DNA of 34,286 bases from Streptomyces violaceoruber. GTDB lineage: Bacteria > Actinomycetota > Actinomycetes > Streptomycetales > Streptomycetaceae. The position numbers were made by a program, and so were the translations under genes. Shown here in pieces: positions 15,680 to 25,032 of the stretch (the first letter of the stretch is position 1; every line of letters begins with the position of its first letter). The notes under the pieces are model-generated. The model was not told the DNA's origin. It did not search any database and saw only the letters and a program-made list of their open reading frames with translations. Location of the stretch: positions 1-34,286 of the forward strand of contig JODI01000084.1 of NCBI GenBank assembly GCA_000720805.1. Direction: 5' to 3'.

Positions 15680-15745
15680 GTGTCGCGTTCTCTTTCCGTG
15701 GGGCGGATGTCGGGCCCTCACTCTGGGCCACTGCCGGTGCGGGGC

Positions 15746-16654
15746 TCAACCGGCTTTCCGGCGGAGCCCGTCGAGTGCGGCCAGCTCCTCGTCGGTCAGC
15801 CGCAGGGCGCCGGCGGCCACGTTCTCGACGAGGTGGTCGGGGTTGCCGGTGCCGGGGATGGCGAGGACGTGCGGGCCCTGGTGCAGGGTCCAGGCGATAC
15901 GGACCTGGGCGGGGGTCGCGTCGTGGGCCCGAGCGACGGCGAGCGCCTCGTCGTCGTGGGCGGTGGTCGTCCCGTTCGGTCCGGCCTCGCCCGCGACGGC
16001 GTAGAACGGCACGAAGGCAATGCCCTGTTCCGCGCACAGGCGCAGGAGTTCGTCGGCGGCGGGGTCGGGGCGGTCCAGCGCGTACTGGTTCTGCACGCAC
16101 ACCACGGGCGCGATGGCCTGCGCCTCGGCGAGGTGGCGCGGCTCGACGTTGGAGATGCCGAGGTGCCGTATCAGGCCGGCCTCGCGGAGTTCGGCGAGGG
16201 CGCCGAAGTGCTCGGCGATCGAGTCGTACTTGGGCATCCGGCGGAGGTTGACCACGTCGAGGTGGTCGCGGCCGAGCTGGCGCAGGTTCTCCTCGACGTG
16301 GCCGCGCAGGTCCTCGGGGCGGGCCGAGGTGCCCCACTCCCCCGAGTACCTCCGGAACGGGCCGACCTTGGTGACGATGACCAGGTCGTCCGGGTACGGC
16401 GACAGCGCGCTGTTGATGAGTTCGTTGGCGGAGCGCAGGGTGGAGAAGTAGAAGGCGGCCGTGTCGATGTGGTTCACACCGAGCTCGACCGCCTTGCGCA
16501 GCACGGCGATCGACCGCTCCCGGTCGCTCGGCGCCCCGAGGTGGAAGGCCGCGCTGCCCGTCAACCGCATCGAGCCGAAGCCGATGCGGTGGACGTCGAG
16601 GTCGCCGAGTTTCCAGGTGCCCGCCGCGTCCGCGGTGATCGTTCGGGAGGTCAT
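15746..16654 (-). CDS. Aldo/keto reductase with altered tetrad His
   Basis: 302 residues, AKR fold. Asp and Tyr lie in NHIDTAAFYF and Lys in VIVTKVGPF. In the usual His strand the sequence reads DVVNLRRMPK, placing Arg where most AKRs have the catalytic His. This variant recurs, as far as I recall, in a subgroup of bacterial oxidoreductases. GISNVEP and VLAIPGTGNPDHLVEN are the substrate-barrel and NADPH-binding signatures. Start ATG 16654; GTG 16693 would add 13 residues and neither has a clear ribosome site. Confidence 0.85.
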   Translation of the reverse strand: MTSRTITADAAGTWKLGDLDVHRIGFGSMRLTGSAAFHLGAPSDRERSIAVLRKAVELGVNHIDTAAFYFSTLRSANELINSALSPYPDDLVIVTKVGPFRRYSGEWGTSARPEDLRGHVEENLRQLGRDHLDVVNLRRMPKYDSIAEHFGALAELREAGLIRHLGISNVEPRHLAEAQAIAPVVCVQNQYALDRPDPAADELLRLCAEQGIAFVPFYAVAGEAGPNGTTTAHDDEALAVARAHDATPAQVRIAWTLHQGPHVLAIPGTGNPDHLVENVAAGALRLTDEELAALDGLRRKAG

Positions 16655-16740
16655 CGGCGGATTCTGACATACGCCCGGCAGACCGCCGTTCACCGTTCAC
16701 CACCGTGGGCCGGGCACCTCGGCAGCACCGATCGCCACCG

Positions 16741-17628
16741 TCAGCAGTACAGATTGCCACCCGGTGACACCCCGAGGATCTGCGCGAACTGCTGGTACTT
16801 GGACACCCGGCTCTGCACCTGCGCCGGGTTCTTGCCGTCACACTCCAGGGAGCCGTTGATGCTGCGGATGGTCTGGCCGAATCCGGCGCCGTTGACCATG
16901 GCGTTGTGCGGGGTCATGGTGCCGGGTCCGGACTGGGTGTTCCAGTACCAAAGGGCCGTCTTCCAGGCGACGGCCGCGTCGTTCTGCACCAGCCAGGGGT
17001 TGTTCAGGAGGTCGATGCCGAGCGCGTCGCCCGCGGCTTTGTAGTTGAAGTTCCAGCTGAGCTGGATCGGGCCGCGCCCGTAGTACGCCGCCTGCCCGGC
17101 CGGGCAGCCGTACGGCTGGTTCCAGTCGCAGTAGGTCGGGTAGTTGGCGGTGTTCTGCTCGACCACGTACACCAACCCGCCGGTCTCGTGGCTGACGTTG
17201 GCGAGGAAGGCGGCGGCCTCCTGCTTCTTCACGGTGTCGCTGCCGGTGGTGGCGAAGCCGGGGTAGGCGCCGAGGGCGGCGGTGAGGCCGCTGTAGGTGT
17301 AGAACGCGTTCCGGCCCGGGAACATCTGGTTGAACTGCGCCTCGCTCACCACGAAGTTCCCGACGGGCGTGGAGCCGCCGTCGCAGGCGTAGGGCTCCCA
17401 GTACCAGGTGCTGATGGTGGGGTCGTAGCCCGGGTTGTCGTGTTCGGCGATGTAGGCCTTGCCGTCGGTGTAGCGCACGATGTCGCCGGTGGCGTACGAC
17501 CTTCCGGCCACCCAGCTCGGATAGCTCGAGCACGCGGCGGCGGACGCGGGAGCCGCCGGCAACAGGACCGGCACGGCACCGCCGAGGGCGAGAGCGGCCA
17601 CCACGGCGGAGATACGGCGTCTCGACAC
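16741..17628 (-). CDS. chiF: Secreted GH19 chitinase with CBM5/12
   Basis: 295 residues. A signal peptide (1-30; Arg-rich start, cleavage near APASA-AA) is followed by a CBM5/12 chitin-binding module (about 33-82, with the aromatic STWYWEPY) and a compact bacterial GH19 domain from about 92. Catalytic Glu148 (acid) and Glu157 (base) lie in SHETGGLVYVVEQN with the spacing of Streptomyces ChiC. YYGRGPIQLSWNFNYKAAG is the GH19 signature. It hydrolyses chitin with inversion outside the cell and can inhibit fungi. GTG 17628 has AGGAG eight bases upstream. DasR-like sites at 17766-17798 imply repression lifted by amino-sugar signals. The chiF name comes from recalled synteny with SCO7263. Confidence 0.9.
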   Translation of the reverse strand: MSRRRISAVVAALALGGAVPVLLPAAPASAAACSSYPSWVAGRSYATGDIVRYTDGKAYIAEHDNPGYDPTISTWYWEPYACDGGSTPVGNFVVSEAQFNQMFPGRNAFYTYSGLTAALGAYPGFATTGSDTVKKQEAAAFLANVSHETGGLVYVVEQNTANYPTYCDWNQPYGCPAGQAAYYGRGPIQLSWNFNYKAAGDALGIDLLNNPWLVQNDAAVAWKTALWYWNTQSGPGTMTPHNAMVNGAGFGQTIRSINGSLECDGKNPAQVQSRVSKYQQFAQILGVSPGGNLYC

Positions 17629-17765
17629 AGGATCAACTCCTTTGCGGAGCACGGCCGCACCCGGACAAGGGCAGGGCGGAGCCGGGCCTTGTGCGCACGT
17701 GCCGGACGGACCGGTCACGGCGTGGGCGCGGCCGTGGTGGGGGGTGTGGCAGCTCACTCAACCGC

Positions 17766-17798
17766 TTTGGTCTGTACCAGTCAAGGGTGTAGACCAGT
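17766..17798 (-). promoter_or_regulatory. Two DasR-like operators with direct repeats upstream of the chitinase
   Basis: Core TGGTCTGTACCA (17768-17779) is nearly the DasR-responsive element (consensus ACTGGTCTAGACCAGT), and GGGTGTAGACCA (17785-17796) is a second, weaker copy. Read on the minus strand the sites form direct repeats TTGACTGGTCTACACC and TTGACTGGTACAGACC. Each begins with a -35-like TTGAC, the organisation known from Streptomyces chitinase promoters. They lie about 140 bases before the start codon. Confidence 0.75.
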
Positions 17799-17864
17799 CA
17801 AGTGGCCGCGTCCCGGGTCATCGCAGGTGGGGAGCGGGTCGGCGCGGTGAGAAGGTGCCCTGCC

Positions 17865-19187
17865 TCAGCTCAGCGGCTTCTCCAGTACCGCCTTGCGGTG
17901 GCTGAACGTTTCGATGGAGTAGCGGCCGTGGTAGCTGCCCATGCCGCTTTCGCCCACTCCCCCGAACGGAAGGTCGGAGACGGTGAGATGGGCGAGCGGG
18001 AGGCCGTAGCCGAGGCCGCCGGAGGAGGTCTCGTCGGCGACGCGGCGCCGGGTCTCGTCGGACTGTGTGAAGACGTACAGGGCGAGGGGCTTGTCGCGGT
18101 CGTTGATGAAGTCGATCGCCTCGTCGAGGCCGGGGACCGTGACGATCGGCAGGATGGGGCCGAAGATCTCCTCCCGCATGACGGGCGACGCGGGGTCGAC
18201 GTCGGCGAGGACGGTGGGCGCGAGGTACTTCGTCGTACGGTCGCCGGTGCCGCCCACCACGACCCGGCCGGAGTCGAGCAGGCCGGACAGGCGGTCGAAG
18301 TGCCGTTCGTTGACGATGCGGCCGTACTCGGGGGAGGCGGCGGGGTCGCTGCCGTACAGCGCCTCGACGGCACGGGCGAGGAGCGGCTCCAGGGCCGCCG
18401 CGGTCCGCGGGTCGGTCAGCACGTAGTCGGGAGCGACGCAGGTCTGCCCGGCGTTGAGGAACTTGCCGCGGGCCAGCCGGCCGGCGACGACGTCCAGGTC
18501 GGTGTCGCGGTCGACGAACGCCGGGGACTTGCCGCCCAGTTCGAGGGCGACCGGGGTGAGGTGCTCGGCGGCGGCGCGCATCACGACGCGGCCGACGGTG
18601 CCGTTGCCGGTGTAGAAGATGTGGTCGAAGCGCTCGGCCAGCAGGGCCGTGGTCTCGGGGATGCCGCCCTCGACGACGGCGACCGCGTCGGTGTCGAGGT
18701 ACGCGGGCAGCAGCCGGGCCAGCGCGGCGGAGGTGGCGGGAGCGAGCTCGCTCGGCTTGGCGACCACCGCGTTGCCGGCCGCGAGGGCGCCGACCACGGG
18801 GGCGAGCAGGAGCTGTACGGGGTAGTTCCAGGGCGCGATGACGAGGACGACGCCGAGCGGGTCGTGGCGCGTCCAGGCCCGGGCGTCGTCACCGAGGTGC
18901 GCCGGGACCGGGGCCGGCTCGGGGCGCAGCCAGTCGGTGAGGTGGTCGAGGGTGTGGTCGATCTCGCGGACCGTGAAGTCGATCTCGGTGCGGTACGCCT
19001 CGGTGGAGCTCTTGCCCAGATCGGCGTGGAGGGCGGCGGCGAGATCGGCGCCCTTCTCCGTGAGCATCTCGCGCAGGCGGCGCAGTTGGGCCGTACGCCA
19101 CTCGACGGGTTGGGTACGGCCGGTGCGGAAGGTGGCGCGCAGCCGGGCCACGACCTCGGTGGGCTGCTCGGGGACGGGGTGGTTCAC
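17865..19187 (-). CDS. Aldehyde dehydrogenase, class 3-like
   Basis: 440 residues, the short length of class-3/coniferyl-aldehyde-type enzymes. It oxidises aldehydes to acids with NAD(P)+. [12 protein letters not shown] holds Asn121, the KPSE block binds the cofactor, LELGGKSP has general base Glu216 and NAGQTC has nucleophile Cys250. [11 protein letters not shown] and [16 protein letters not shown] complete the signature set. Start GTG 19187 follows GAGG. A possible -10 (TATACA, 19261-19256) lies about 70 bases upstream. No partner gene is evident. Confidence 0.9.
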   Translation of the reverse strand: MNHPVPEQPTEVVARLRATFRTGRTQPVEWRTAQLRRLREMLTEKGADLAAALHADLGKSSTEAYRTEIDFTVREIDHTLDHLTDWLRPEPAPVPAHLGDDARAWTRHDPLGVVLVIAPWNYPVQLLLAPVVGALAAGNAVVAKPSELAPATSAALARLLPAYLDTDAVAVVEGGIPETTALLAERFDHIFYTGNGTVGRVVMRAAAEHLTPVALELGGKSPAFVDRDTDLDVVAGRLARGKFLNAGQTCVAPDYVLTDPRTAAALEPLLARAVEALYGSDPAASPEYGRIVNERHFDRLSGLLDSGRVVVGGTGDRTTKYLAPTVLADVDPASPVMREEIFGPILPIVTVPGLDEAIDFINDRDKPLALYVFTQSDETRRRVADETSSGGLGYGLPLAHLTVSDLPFGGVGESGMGSYHGRYSIETFSHRKAVLEKPLS

Positions 19188-19280
19188 AGTGCCTCGCTGG
19201 GGTGCGCCGGGCTTGCGGCCGGCAGGACGGATCCCGACGGCCGGAGCGTGTCGGGTGTATATGCCAACCTTCCAGGTGCC

Positions 19281-19317
19281 CAAATAAATTCCGACCACCG
19301 GTGACCCGGTTCCGGTG
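19281..19317 (-). terminator. Intrinsic-type terminator of the ECF42 operon
   Basis: On the minus strand CACCGG and CCGGTG (19317-19296) form a hairpin, followed after six bases by an AATTTATTTG run (19290-19281), just after the sigma gene stop at 19327. The T-rich run is unusual in this GC-rich DNA and supports termination. Confidence 0.6.
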
Positions 19318-19326
19318 AGTCGTGTG

Positions 19327-20517
19327 TCACGGACGCGCGATTTCCCGGCGTCGGCGTTCGAGATACGCGCGTTCCACCGGGTTGCCCGTCCGCCGGGCGG
19401 CCTTCTCGTACGCCTCCCCGGCCTCCGCGTGCCGGCCCAGGCGGCGCAACAGGTCGGCACGGACGGCGTGGAAGACGTGGTAGGCGTCGAGGTCCAGCGC
19501 GTCCACCAGGCCGAGGGCAGCTCCCGGCCCCTCGGTCTCGGCGACGGCGACCGCCCGGTTCAGGGCCACGACCGGGCTGGGGGTGAGGGCGAGCAGCTGG
19601 TCGTAGAGCTGAAGGATCTGCCCCCAGTCGGTGGCGTCGGCGCTCGGGGCGTCGCTGTGGACGGCCTGGATGGCGGCCTGGACCTGGTAGGGCCCGGGGT
19701 GGTTCCGGCGCAGGCAGCGGCGGACGAGTTCCTGGCCCTCGGCGATCAGTGCGCCGTCCCACCGGCCGCGGTCCTGTTCGGGCAACGGTACGAGCCCGCC
19801 GTCCCCGTCCTGCCGGGCGCTGCGCCTCGACTCGACGAGGAGCATCAGCGCGAGCAGCCCGGTGGCCTCGGGCTCGTCCGGCATGAGGTCGGTCAGCAGC
19901 CGGCCGAGGCGTACGGCCTCCGCGCACAGCTCGGGCGAGCCGCCGTACCCCTCGTTGAAGATCAGGTAGACCACGGCCAGGACGCCTCCGAGGCGGTCCG
20001 GGAGGTCGGCGTCGCGGGGCACGCGGTACGGGATCCGGGCGTCGCGGATCTTCGCCTTGGCCCGCACCATCCGTTGGGCCATGGTCGGCTCGGCCACCAG
20101 GAAGGCACGGGCGATCTGCTCGGTGGTGAGCCCGCCGAGCAGACGCAGGGTGAGAGCGACCCGCGCCTGCGGGGCGAGGGCGGGGTGGCAGCAGGTGAAG
20201 ATCAGACGGAGCCGTTCGTCGCGCACGGGGCCCTCCTCGGGCGGCGCGTCGCGGGTGTGCAGCAGGAGTGCCTCGGCCTGACGCTCGTCGCGCTTCGCTT
20301 CCCGGCGCAGCCGGTCGACGGCGCGGTTGCGGGCGGTGGTGATGATCCACCCGGCCGGACTCGGCGGCATGCCGGTCTCCGGCCAGCGTCGCACGGCCGT
20401 GGTGAAGGCGTCCTGGACCGCTTCCTCGGCGAGGTCGATGTCGCCGAGGAAACGGACGAGGACGGAGACCGCACGGCCGTACTCCGCACGGAACACGGCC
20501 TCGATGTCGAGCGGCAT
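19327..20517 (-). CDS. ECF42-group sigma factor with C-terminal TPR-like domain
   Basis: 396 residues, twice a minimal ECF sigma. Region 2 is [20 protein letters not shown] to [14 protein letters not shown]; region 4 is [20 protein letters not shown] to [10 protein letters not shown]. The rest (about 190-396) is a helical, TPR-like extension ([40 protein letters not shown]) that replaces an anti-sigma factor in this group. ECF42 genes are characteristically linked to DGPF/YCII proteins, as here. Its ATG overlaps the TGA of that gene by one base, so translation is coupled. It probably activates its own operon; the signal is unknown. Confidence 0.9.
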   Translation of the reverse strand: MPLDIEAVFRAEYGRAVSVLVRFLGDIDLAEEAVQDAFTTAVRRWPETGMPPSPAGWIITTARNRAVDRLRREAKRDERQAEALLLHTRDAPPEEGPVRDERLRLIFTCCHPALAPQARVALTLRLLGGLTTEQIARAFLVAEPTMAQRMVRAKAKIRDARIPYRVPRDADLPDRLGGVLAVVYLIFNEGYGGSPELCAEAVRLGRLLTDLMPDEPEATGLLALMLLVESRRSARQDGDGGLVPLPEQDRGRWDGALIAEGQELVRRCLRRNHPGPYQVQAAIQAVHSDAPSADATDWGQILQLYDQLLALTPSPVVALNRAVAVAETEGPGAALGLVDALDLDAYHVFHAVRADLLRRLGRHAEAGEAYEKAARRTGNPVERAYLERRRREIARP

Positions 20518-20867
20518 CACGCCTCGCCCATGAGGGGGCGCACCTCGATCGGGAGCGTGGTGGCCCAGGCCGCCCGACGGCCCCAGTGCAGGGCGGCGTC
20601 CAGGTCGGGCGCCTTGATGAGGCAGATGCCGCCGAGATACTCCTTCCCCTCGGCGTACGGCCCGTCGGTGATGAGCACGTCGCCGCCCTTGGGGCGCAGT
20701 ACGGTGGCCGTCTCCGGGCCGTGCAGTCCGCCGGCGAACACCCAGGCCCCGGCGTCGCGCAGCTCCTGGTGGAAGGTCTCCAGGTTCCGGCCGATCTCCG
20801 CGAGCCCCTCGGCGGAGGGCGGCTCGCCCTCGCTGGGGGTGATCACGCTGAGCAGGTAGTACTTCAT
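20517..20867 (-). CDS. DGPF/YCII-domain protein
   Basis: 116 residues, YCII fold ([10 protein letters not shown] start, [14 protein letters not shown] at 67-80 with the D-G-P-Y form of the family motif). DGPF proteins are the standard targets and partners of ECF41/ECF42-type sigma factors; their biochemistry is unknown. Excellent GGAGG five bases before ATG 20867. First gene of a two-gene operon with the sigma factor. Confidence 0.9.
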   Translation of the reverse strand: MKYYLLSVITPSEGEPPSAEGLAEIGRNLETFHQELRDAGAWVFAGGLHGPETATVLRPKGGDVLITDGPYAEGKEYLGGICLIKAPDLDAALHWGRRAAWATTLPIEVRPLMGEA

Positions 20868-20909
20868 GACGGCCTCCACGGCGTCGTAGGAGCGTTGTGT
20901 CACCTCCTA

Positions 20910-20936
20910 CACGAACGACCCGCCCCCGGATCGACA
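20910..20936 (-). promoter_or_regulatory. Candidate ECF42 promoter
   Basis: On the minus strand TGTCGA (20936-20931) is identical to the -35 I recall for ECF42 targets in S. venezuelae. After 17 bases comes CGTG (20913-20910), a weaker match to the CGWC -10. It lies 43 bases before the DGPF start. A GTAGGAG/CTCCTAC inverted repeat (about 20886-20910) overlaps the region. Confidence 0.5.
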
Positions 20937-20968
20937 TCATGCACCGCGTCACCGGAAGAATCTTCCCC

Positions 20969-22000
20969 ATGACCGCACCGCACCCCCTCGTCACCCACGC
21001 CCACCGCCTGGCGGACGACCTCCTCGCCCCGCACGCCGAACGCGTCGACCAGGAGGGCGTGCCCGCGAGCCACCTCCGGGCGATCAGGCGGTCGGGACTG
21101 CTCGCGGTGAACGCGCCCGCTCAGTACGGCGGGGCACCCGCCGCCGTAGCGCGCGAAACGGCGGAGATCCTGGCCGGCGCGTGCTGCTCGACCTGGTTCG
21201 TACAGACCCAGCACCACACGCCCGTGGCCACGCTCTCCGGGAGCGCCGGCCCCGCACGGGAACGGCTGCTGGGCCCGCTGGCGCGCGGCGAGCTGTTGTC
21301 CGGGGTGGCCTACGCCCACCTGAGGGCGTACCCGCGCACGCCGGTCCGGGTCACACGCGACCGCGGCGGCCGACGCTTCGACGGCACGGTGCCCTGGTAC
21401 ACCGGCTGGGGCCTCAACGACGTGATGCTGCTGGCCGGGGTGACGGACGGCGGCGAGGTCCTCTTCGCCTTCACGGAGGCCCGCGAGCAGCCGGGCCTGC
21501 GCGCGTCGGCCCCCATGCGCCTGGCCGCTCTCACCGCGTCCCGCACGGTGTCCCTGGAACTGGACGGCTTCTGGCTGCCCGAGGAAGCCGTGGTCCTGCG
21601 ACGCCCGTACGAGGACTGGGCGGCGACCGACCGCCCGAAGACGGTGAACGCGTCCCCGGCGGTGTTCGGCATCACCGAGGCGGCCCTCGCCCTGCTGGAC
21701 GACGACACGGCCGCCCCGCTCCGGGCCCGCCTCACCGACATCCGCGCCCAGGCCTACAGCCTGGCCGACCACCCCACGCCCCACGAGCACCTGGACGAAC
21801 GCCTGACCCTGCGCACTCGGGCCCACCAGGTGATGCAGGCGGCCACCACGGCGGCGCTGGTGGCCGGAGGCGGCCGCTCGATGACCCTGACGAGCAAGCC
21901 CCAACGCCTCGCGCGGGAGGCCTTGTTCCTCATGGTCCAGGGCCAGACGACGCGATCACGCAGGGCCCACCTGGAAGCGCTGGTGAGCGGTCCGGCCTGA
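20969..22000 (+). CDS. Acyl-CoA-dehydrogenase-fold flavoprotein
   Basis: 343 residues, ACAD superfamily. The N-terminal helices ([20 protein letters not shown], then [12 protein letters not shown]) and the loop [18 protein letters not shown] match, as does the beta-domain block [20 protein letters not shown]. It resembles the DszC/SfnB/hydroxylase side of the family more than fatty-acid dehydrogenases, since the catalytic Glu context is not evident. It is shorter than usual (about 380-400). It converges on ssuD, 96 bases away, so it may or may not belong to sulfur metabolism. ATG 20969 is chosen; an in-frame ATG 20939 is possible. Substrate unknown. Confidence 0.75.
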   Translation: MTAPHPLVTHAHRLADDLLAPHAERVDQEGVPASHLRAIRRSGLLAVNAPAQYGGAPAAVARETAEILAGACCSTWFVQTQHHTPVATLSGSAGPARERLLGPLARGELLSGVAYAHLRAYPRTPVRVTRDRGGRRFDGTVPWYTGWGLNDVMLLAGVTDGGEVLFAFTEAREQPGLRASAPMRLAALTASRTVSLELDGFWLPEEAVVLRRPYEDWAATDRPKTVNASPAVFGITEAALALLDDDTAAPLRARLTDIRAQAYSLADHPTPHEHLDERLTLRTRAHQVMQAATTAALVAGGGRSMTLTSKPQRLAREALFLMVQGQTTRSRRAHLEALVSGPA

Positions 22001-22096
22001 CGGGCCCGGGGCCGTGTCGACAAGCGGCTCCGCCGCGTGGGCGCGTCGAGCCCCCACCGCGCCGCGGACGCCGGGGCGCGTACGGGGCCGCCCCGC

Positions 22097-23242
22097 TCAA
22101 CTCGCGAACGGCACCTGCGCCGACGGAACGTTCCGGTCGCCGTGCGGATGGCTCCACAGGCCCTGCGCGGCAAGCCGCGGCAGCACCCCTTCCCCGAACC
22201 AGTACGCCTCCTCCAGATGCGGATAGCCGGAGAAGATGAACTCCTCGATCCCCAGCGAGGCGTACTCCTTGATCCGCTCGGCCACCTCCTCGTGGCTGCC
22301 CACCAGCGCCGTCCCCGCTCCCCCGCGCACCAGTCCGATCCCGGCCCAGAGATTGGGATAAATCTCCAGCCCGTCCCGGTCGCCGCCTCCGTGCAGGGAC
22401 AGCATCCGCTGCTGCCCTTCGGACTCGCTGCGCGCCAGCCCCGCCTGCACGGACTTCACGGTCTCCGCGTCGAACCCGGCCAGCAGCCGCTCCGCCTCCG
22501 CCCAGGCCTGCTCGGAGGTGTCCCGGGCGATGACGTGCAGCCGGATACCGAACCGCAGCGTGCGCCCCTGCTGAGCCGCCAGCCCCCGGATCCACGCGAT
22601 CTTCTCGGCGACCTGCGCCGGCGGCTCGCCCCAAGTGAGGTACACGTCGGCGTGTTTCGCGGCGACCTCACCGGCGATGGGCGAGGACCCCCCGAAGTAC
22701 ACCTCGGGAACCGGATCCGGCACCCGCGCCAGCTTGGCGTCCTCGACCTGGAGGTGCTCGCCGTGCAGATCGACGGTCTTGCCCTCCCACAACCCTCGTA
22801 CGATCTCCAGGAATTCACCGGTACGGCGGTACCGCGCGTCCTTGTCGAGGAAGTCACCGTAGGCACGCTGCTCGTGGCTCTCGCCGCCCGTGACGACGTT
22901 GAGGAGCAGCCGTCCGCCGGTCTGCCGCTGGAAGGTGGACGCCATCTGCGCGGCGAGCGTCGGCGAGACGAAGCCCGGGCGGAAGGCGACCAGGAACTTG
23001 AGCCGCTCGCTCTGCTGGGCGACCATCGCGGTGGTCAGCCAGGCGTCCTCGCACCAGGCGCCGGTGGGGGTGAGCGCGCCCTCGAAGCCCAGGTCCTCCG
23101 CCGCGCGGGCGATCTGGCTGAGGTAGGCGACCGTCGGCGGCCGGTCCCGTCCGGAGGCGGTGGCCGGGGTGCCGTGGCCGCCGCCGACGACATGGCGGCT
23201 GTCGCCGTTGGTGGGAAGGAACCAGTGGAAGGTGAGGGACAC
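22097..23242 (-). CDS. ssuD: FMNH2-dependent alkanesulfonate monooxygenase
   Basis: 381 residues, the length of SsuD. Bacterial luciferase-like TIM barrel: LTFHWFLPTNGDSR start, the flavin-site segments LKFLVAFRPGFVSPTLAAQM and LLLNVVTGGESHEQRAYGDF, then VYFGGSSPIAGEVAAKHADV, and the C-terminal EEFIFSGYPHLEEAYWFGE. It cleaves C1-C10 alkanesulfonates to aldehyde plus sulfite using FMNH2 from a separate reductase, here the gene at 24457. GTG 23242 has GGAG upstream. Last gene of the operon. No ssuABC transporter is in the window. Confidence 0.92.
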   Translation of the reverse strand: MSLTFHWFLPTNGDSRHVVGGGHGTPATASGRDRPPTVAYLSQIARAAEDLGFEGALTPTGAWCEDAWLTTAMVAQQSERLKFLVAFRPGFVSPTLAAQMASTFQRQTGGRLLLNVVTGGESHEQRAYGDFLDKDARYRRTGEFLEIVRGLWEGKTVDLHGEHLQVEDAKLARVPDPVPEVYFGGSSPIAGEVAAKHADVYLTWGEPPAQVAEKIAWIRGLAAQQGRTLRFGIRLHVIARDTSEQAWAEAERLLAGFDAETVKSVQAGLARSESEGQQRMLSLHGGGDRDGLEIYPNLWAGIGLVRGGAGTALVGSHEEVAERIKEYASLGIEEFIFSGYPHLEEAYWFGEGVLPRLAAQGLWSHPHGDRNVPSAQVPFAS

Positions 23243-23267
23243 GGGGGTCTCCGTTCTGGAAGGTCTG

Positions 23268-24452
23268 CTACAGGAGGCCGTGGCGGGGCGGCCGCGTGCC
23301 GCTGAGCACGTACCGGCCGATGTGCTGGATCTTCCAGCGGGCGGGGTCGTGCAGGGTGTGCGTGCGGGCGTCGCGCCAGTGCCGGTGCAGGTTGAGGGAG
23401 TTGAGGGCGGACCGGGTGCCGGACACCTCGAACAGGGCGTCCGCCACCTCCACGGCGGTCTGCGCAGCGTGCGCCTTGGCCGCGGCGACCGCGACGGACG
23501 CCTCGGCCGCCGTGTCGTCGGTGAGGTCGGCGCGGGCCGCGTCCACGCTGCGGGCGGCCTCCCGCAGCAGTGCGTCGGACGCTCGTACCTGGACGGCCAG
23601 TTCACCGAAGCGCTGGATCAGCAGCGGGTCCTCGGCCGCCGTCTCGACTCCGCTCTCGAACCAGGGACGGCTCTTGGTGCGGACGAACTCGGCGGCCTCT
23701 GCCAGCGCTCCCCCGGCGATGCCCGCGTCGATGGCCGCGTGCAGCAACTGGGCGACCGCGCCATGGAGTTGGGGGCCCTGGAAGGTGAGGTGGTGCGGGA
23801 TCACCCGGTCGGCCGGGACGGGGACACCGTCCAGGCGGACGGTGCCGCTGGCCGTGGTCCGCTGGCCCATGCCGTCCCAGTCGTCGATCACCGTGAGGCC
23901 AGGGGCACCCTGCGGGACGTAGGCGACGTGCAGGTTGTCGTCCTCGGCGCGGGCCAGTACGGGGATCCAGTCGGCGAAGAGGGCGCCGGTGGAGTAGTGC
24001 TTGACGCCGGTGAGGGTGTACGAGCCGTCGGGGGCCGGTTCCAGGCGGGTGCGGATGTCCTGGACGTGTCTGGTGCCCGCCTCGGACTGGGCGTTGCCGA
24101 AGCGGCGCCCCGCGAGCACCTCGCCGAAGAAGAACTCCTGCTGCTCCGGCGTGCCCTGACGGCGCAGCACGTTGACGTACACGAAGTGGCTCTGCGGGAT
24201 CTGGGCGAGGCTCGCGTCGGCCGAGGCGAGCAGCCGGAAGATCTCCGCCAGGGTCTCCTGGCGTACGTCCGCTCCCCCGTGCTCCGCGGGCACGGTGACC
24301 GCGAGGAGTCCGGAGGCGGACAGGCGGTCCAGCTCCTCACGCGGCAGGCGGCGTCCGGTGTCCCGCTCCGAGGCGCCGGCGCGGAACTCGTCGGCGAGCA
24401 GGCGGGCCACCGTCAGGGCCTCGACGTCGTCGGCGATGACTTTCGCGGTCAC
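23268..24452 (-). CDS. sfnB: SfnB-family sulfur-acquisition flavoprotein
   Basis: 394 residues, ACAD fold of the SfnB group. LPREELDRLSASGLLAVTVP and AEHGGADVRQETLAEIFRLL form the N-terminal domain, SHFVYVNVLRRQGTPEQQEF follows, TLTGVKHYSTGALFADWIPV is the beta-domain, and the C-terminus has LHRHWRDARTHTLHDP, shared with DszC-like monooxygenases. SfnB is linked genetically to dimethyl sulfone use in pseudomonads; its exact reaction is not settled. GTG 24452 starts four bases after the reductase stop and ssuD starts 25 bases downstream, so the three genes are tightly linked. Confidence 0.88.
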   Translation of the reverse strand: MTAKVIADDVEALTVARLLADEFRAGASERDTGRRLPREELDRLSASGLLAVTVPAEHGGADVRQETLAEIFRLLASADASLAQIPQSHFVYVNVLRRQGTPEQQEFFFGEVLAGRRFGNAQSEAGTRHVQDIRTRLEPAPDGSYTLTGVKHYSTGALFADWIPVLARAEDDNLHVAYVPQGAPGLTVIDDWDGMGQRTTASGTVRLDGVPVPADRVIPHHLTFQGPQLHGAVAQLLHAAIDAGIAGGALAEAAEFVRTKSRPWFESGVETAAEDPLLIQRFGELAVQVRASDALLREAARSVDAARADLTDDTAAEASVAVAAAKAHAAQTAVEVADALFEVSGTRSALNSLNLHRHWRDARTHTLHDPARWKIQHIGRYVLSGTRPPRHGLL

Positions 24453-24456
24453 GGTG

Positions 24457-25011
24457 TCAGCCCGCCGCGGCCAGCAGGGGGGTGCGGCCCAGGGCCGTCG
24501 AGAACTGGTCGAGGACCTGGGTGAGGGCCTGGATCGCGGTCGGGGCGACGGTGAGGGTGCCGTCGTCGTGGGCGGTGATGTCCTTGTCGAGGGTGAACCA
24601 GCCCTGCACGATGTGGCCCGCGCCCATCGAGCTGAGCACCGGGCGCAGGGCGTAGTCGATGGCCAGGACGTGGGCCGTCGTACCGCCGGTGGCCAGCGGC
24701 AGGACGGTCTTGCCGGCGAGGGCGTACTGCGGGAGCAGGTCGAGGAGCGCCTTGAGGACGCCGGAGTAGGCCGCCTTGTAGACGGGGGTGCCGATGACGA
24801 CGCCGTCGGCGCGCTCGAAGAGCTCGGTGGCCTCGATGATCGCGGGGTGCCGGAAGTCGGCGCCGAGCAGGGCTTCTGCGGGGATGGTGCGGACGTCGAG
24901 GGGGATCACCTCGTGGCCCTGGGCGGCGAGGCGGGCGTCGAGATGGCGAAGGAGCTTTCCGGTGCGGGAGGAGGCGGAGGGGCTGCCGGAGACGGACAGG
25001 ACGGTGGCCAT
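24457..25011 (-). CDS. msuE: NAD(P)H-dependent FMN reductase
   Basis: 184 residues, flavodoxin-like SsuE/MsuE family. The start MATVLSVSGSPSASSRTGKL holds the FMN phosphate loop, GTPVYKAAYSGVLKALLDLL is the flavin-site signature, and LPLATGGTTAHVLAIDYALR follows. It supplies reduced FMN to the monooxygenases SfnG and SsuD and perhaps to the DszC-like proteins. Two monooxygenases share this one reductase. ATG 25011 has AGAGGA five bases upstream. The gap from the upstream gene contains a very strong hairpin. SsuE is an equally valid name. Confidence 0.88.
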   Translation of the reverse strand: MATVLSVSGSPSASSRTGKLLRHLDARLAAQGHEVIPLDVRTIPAEALLGADFRHPAIIEATELFERADGVVIGTPVYKAAYSGVLKALLDLLPQYALAGKTVLPLATGGTTAHVLAIDYALRPVLSSMGAGHIVQGWFTLDKDITAHDDGTLTVAPTAIQALTQVLDQFSTALGRTPLLAAAG

Positions 25012-25032
25012 GGGTCCTCTTTCGGGGAGGCC

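Noticed and set aside
14930..17044. Very long plus-strand frame opposite the cap protein, reductase and chitinase
   Set aside because: Val/Gly/Arg-rich shadow of three well-supported minus-strand genes; no domain seen.
22022..22096. gcggctccgccgc and similar GC hairpins after the flavoprotein gene
   Set aside because: Stems of 5 bp or less are expected by chance at this GC content.
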